From Oscillospiraceae bacterium (lineage in GTDB: Bacteria; Bacillota; Clostridia; Oscillospirales; Oscillospiraceae), in the NCBI GenBank assembly GCA_031261245.1, contig JAISKU010000001.1:1-15152 (forward strand): a stretch of DNA of 15,152 bases, given 5' to 3'. The translations under genes were made by a program, and so were the position numbers. A model generated the notes under the pieces. It had not been told where the DNA came from. It did no database searches and saw only the letters and a program-made list of their open reading frames with translations. Shown one piece after another: positions 12,682-15,152 of this stretch (the first letter of the stretch is position 1; each line of letters starts with the position of its first letter).

Positions 12682-15028
12682 ACTGTTCCGCCGGAGTTGC
12701 CGGCAGGTCTGTCGGCGGCGGCTCGTCCGGCGACGCCCACGGTTCATACGACGGGGGAGGCGACATCCATATCGGCGGCGGCGTGGGCGGAGCCGGCGTC
12801 GGGGTCGGCGAGGGCTCCGGCGAGACATAGCGGTACACAAAGGTCACGACGTTCCTTTCGGGGTTCTCATTTAGCGTCAGTGTCTGCGACGCGGGGCCGA
12901 CAATTTCAAAGTTCTCATACTCCGGCGCGGTGAGCTCGATATCCTTGCCGACGCTCGCCTCCTTTGTCTCGGTAAAGAACAGCGTCCCGGCCTCCGTGCG
13001 GTAGTTCACGGTATACTCCACCTCGTTGATTCCCGGCACGGGCGGCTGATACGTGTTCTCGGGCGTGGTGAAGTCCTTTACCTCGAGCTCCTCGTGGATT
13101 GCGCCCATCACGCGCTTCCATATCTGCGAGGACGGGTTGCCGCGCCCCGCCATGCGTATCGGCTCAGGCTGGTCATAGCCGCACCACGTCACGCCGACGT
13201 AATACGGCGTGAAGCCGCAGAACCAGCGGTCCTTGCTCTCGCCCGCGGTACCGGTTTTGCCGGCAGTCGGCATGGAGCCGAGGTTCGCCTCCGCGCCTGT
13301 GCCGAAAACGGCCGCGTCGTGCAGGATATTCGTCATCCAGTACGCCGTGGTCTCGCTTATGGCGACGGTCTGTACGGGCTTGTTCTCGAACACGAGTGTG
13401 CCGTTCCTGTCAAAAATCTTCGTGTACGTGATAGCCTCGACGCGCACCCCGTTATTCACGAACATCGTGTACGCCGACGCCATCTCGCGCGGCGTCGCGC
13501 CGTAGGTGAGCTGCCCGATTGAGAGCGGCGCGTAGTCGCGGTCGGCCGGGTCGAGCTTGAAACCGAGCTTGTCGGTCATGAATCTGTACGACGCGTCGGG
13601 CGTGAGCCAGTCGAGAACCTGCGCCGCGATTGTGTTGCGCGAGCGCACGATTGCCGTCCGGAGATTTATCACTCCGAGCCAGTCCCTGTCGTCGTTTCGC
13701 GGCAGCCAGTCGGGCTTGCCCTTGAGCACTACGTCGCCGGAGTCGTCGATTTTTGTGTTCGGCGTGATCAGACCCGCCTCCATTGCGGGCGCGTACACGG
13801 AAATCGGCTTGATGGACGAGCCGGGCGGCCGCCGCCCCAAGTCCGACGTCGCGCGGTTGAGCCACAGGTTGCCGGTTTTCTCTCCGACGCCGCCGACAAG
13901 CCCCTGAGTGTACCCCGTGTACGGGTCTACAATTATCATCGCAGATTGCAGCTGCTTCTCCGTGCCCGTCGTCTTAGGCAGACCCTCCACGTCGAGGTAC
14001 ACCTCGTCGAGCACCGCCTGTACGGCGGGATTGAGCGTGGAGTAAATGCTGTAGCCGCCGCTGGAGAGGAGCATTCGCGCGGCTGTTTCGGATATCCCGC
14101 GCTGCTCCGCGAGGTCGGCCACAACCTCGCTTATGACGGCCTCCTCAAACCACGTGTAAATCTCCTGATCGTACACCGTGTTTACGCCCTGCTTGAACAC
14201 GAGCCTCTGCGCCTTCGCCCTGTTGTACTCCGCCTCGCTGATATATTCCTGCAAGTACATCTGCTCGAGTATATCCTCCTGGCGCTTTTTGTTGTTCTCG
14301 GGGTGTGTGTACGGGTTGTAGACGGACGGGTTGTTCGGTATCGCGATAAGCGACGCGATCTCCGCGACCGTCAGCGCGCCGACGTCCCTGCCGAAATACT
14401 TGTCTGCGGCGGCGCCGATGCCGTACGTGCCCTTGCCGAAATAGACGACGTTCAGGTACCACTGCAAAATCTCGTCCTTGTTGTATTTCCGCTCAAACTC
14501 CATGGCGGTGAAGATCTCCTGGAATTTGCGCGCGATTGTCGCCTCGTCATTGCCCGTGACGTTTTTAATTAGCTGCTGCGTGATTGTCGAGCCGCCGAAG
14601 GTGCCCTGACCCTTCATGAACATCGTCACGAACGCGCCCGCCGTGCGGTACCAGTCCACGCCGTAGTGCTTGTAAAACCGCTTGTCCTCGATCGCCACAA
14701 GCGCGTGCTCCACGTCTAACGGAATCTCCTCGTACTCGAGCCATATGCGGTATTCGGTGCTCTGCACTGTGACGAGATCCACGGGCTTTCCGCTCTCGGG
14801 GTCGGTATAGTAAATCGTGCTCGACAGGCTCTGCGAGTAGTCGTCAAGCGACAGATCAAGCCCGGCGGACATGTTTGTTTTGACGTATACTGTAAAAATG
14901 CACGCGAATATAAGCAGCGTCGTCACGACGATGAGGGCGACGGCCAGCATCGCGCGCACGCACAGCCCGAAAATGCCGGATACGGCGTACATTCCGGTTT
15001 TTACGTATTTTTCATACTTTTTAGCCAA
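12680..15028 (-). CDS. Class A penicillin-binding protein (transglycosylase/transpeptidase, PBP1A type)
   Basis: A 782-residue bifunctional peptidoglycan synthase. A membrane anchor is at about 24-48. The GT51 glycosyltransferase domain (about 85-265) has E114 in IEDKRFYKHYGVDW, GGSTITQQLIKN (145-156), E171 in RKFQE, and KDEILQWYLNVVYFG (184-198). The transpeptidase domain (about 360-645) has the nucleophile motif S404-SIK407 (PPGSSIKP), SRN at 463-465 and KTGTAG at 591-596. All catalytic motifs are intact. Residues about 668-735 form a MucBP-like beta module (VEYTVNYRTEAGTLFF), then a Pro/Ser/Thr-rich tail to the end (PSPTPTPAPPTPPP), probably threading the wall. The start is TTG at 15028, preceded by AGGAGAGGTGAT; no better ATG exists nearby. 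It polymerises glycan strands and cross-links peptides outside the membrane. It is monocistronic in this window and convergent with the small gene at 12270. Confidence 0.96.
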   Translation of the reverse strand: MAKKYEKYVKTGMYAVSGIFGLCVRAMLAVALIVVTTLLIFACIFTVYVKTNMSAGLDLSLDDYSQSLSSTIYYTDPESGKPVDLVTVQSTEYRIWLEYEEIPLDVEHALVAIEDKRFYKHYGVDWYRTAGAFVTMFMKGQGTFGGSTITQQLIKNVTGNDEATIARKFQEIFTAMEFERKYNKDEILQWYLNVVYFGKGTYGIGAAADKYFGRDVGALTVAEIASLIAIPNNPSVYNPYTHPENNKKRQEDILEQMYLQEYISEAEYNRAKAQRLVFKQGVNTVYDQEIYTWFEEAVISEVVADLAEQRGISETAARMLLSSGGYSIYSTLNPAVQAVLDEVYLDVEGLPKTTGTEKQLQSAMIIVDPYTGYTQGLVGGVGEKTGNLWLNRATSDLGRRPPGSSIKPISVYAPAMEAGLITPNTKIDDSGDVVLKGKPDWLPRNDDRDWLGVINLRTAIVRSRNTIAAQVLDWLTPDASYRFMTDKLGFKLDPADRDYAPLSIGQLTYGATPREMASAYTMFVNNGVRVEAITYTKIFDRNGTLVFENKPVQTVAISETTAYWMTNILHDAAVFGTGAEANLGSMPTAGKTGTAGESKDRWFCGFTPYYVGVTWCGYDQPEPIRMAGRGNPSSQIWKRVMGAIHEELEVKDFTTPENTYQPPVPGINEVEYTVNYRTEAGTLFFTETKEASVGKDIELTAPEYENFEIVGPASQTLTLNENPERNVVTFVYRYVSPEPSPTPTPAPPTPPPIWMSPPPSYEPWASPDEPPPTDLPATPAEQ

Positions 15029-15056
15029 AGGCGATCACCTCTCCTGCACTTTGAGA

Positions 15057-15062
15057 ATTATA
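15057..15062 (-). promoter_or_regulatory. Predicted extended -10 promoter of the PBP gene
   Basis: On the minus strand a perfect TATAAT (15062-15057) is preceded by TGG, an extended -10. The -35 region at 17-base spacing is weak. A TTGACA lies only 7 bases upstream of the -10 and is too close to serve. Transcription would start near 15050, leaving a leader of about 22 bases containing the AGGAGAGG ribosome site before the TTG start. Confidence 0.55.
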
Positions 15063-15152
15063 CCACGCATGTCAATAAAAATGTAGGACTAAAAGATTAA
15101 AATCGGGAAAAAACGGTGACAATATTGTGAAAACATTTTACGCGAAAGGCGG

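Noticed and set aside
15065..15076. TTGACA as -35 of the PBP promoter
   Set aside because: Only 7 bases separate it from TATAAT, and no -10 lies 16-18 bases downstream of it.
15109..15128. Palindrome ACAATATTGT near the right edge
   Set aside because: A 10-base AT-rich palindrome can arise by chance, and the gene it might serve lies outside the window.

Overview
The window looks like chromosomal DNA from a strictly anaerobic, GC-rich member of the Clostridia (Bacillota). This placement is inferred from gene content, not from a marker gene. The clues are a SpoVT/AbrB-type regulator, S-layer-homology (SLH) exported proteins, a flavin-based electron-transfer operon whose EtfA carries a ferredoxin domain, a rubrerythrin, Gram-positive Shine-Dalgarno sites, GTG/TTG starts and a class A PBP with a proline-rich tail. 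No rRNA, tRNA, CRISPR array, transposase or phage gene was seen.

Left part (1-6539), cell surface. A small AbrB-family gene points left. Diverging from it is a gene for a small secreted glycine-rich protein of unknown function. A well-formed promoter then starts a tight three-gene run: a 1178-residue exported protein (three SLH units, two atrophied Ig-like domains, a degenerate CAP module and about five Ig-like repeats), a cytosolic DUF2148 iron-sulfur protein, and a second SLH protein with an unrecognised, AT-richer C-terminal domain. A strong bidirectional terminator closes this block.

Middle part (6599-10725), energy metabolism. On the minus strand lies acyl-CoA dehydrogenase - etfB - etfA(ferredoxin fusion). 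Together these should form a soluble enoyl-CoA reductase/ETF complex of the electron-bifurcating kind. No beta-oxidation partner genes are adjacent, so the substrate is open. A LuxR-type regulator is divergently transcribed and is the obvious candidate controller.

Right part (10728-15152). Rubrerythrin (peroxide defence) and a formate/nitrite-family channel form a two-gene unit with its own promoter. Next is a small ORF that seems to join a membrane-anchor peptide to a compact RNA-binding-like domain, with a second internal start. A perfect 14-bp bidirectional hairpin separates this from a convergent class A penicillin-binding protein read from a TTG start.

No previously undescribed system is evident. 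The best leads are the unassigned bifurcating reductase with its LuxR regulator, the Fe-S gene embedded between two S-layer genes, and the cargo domains of the SLH proteins.
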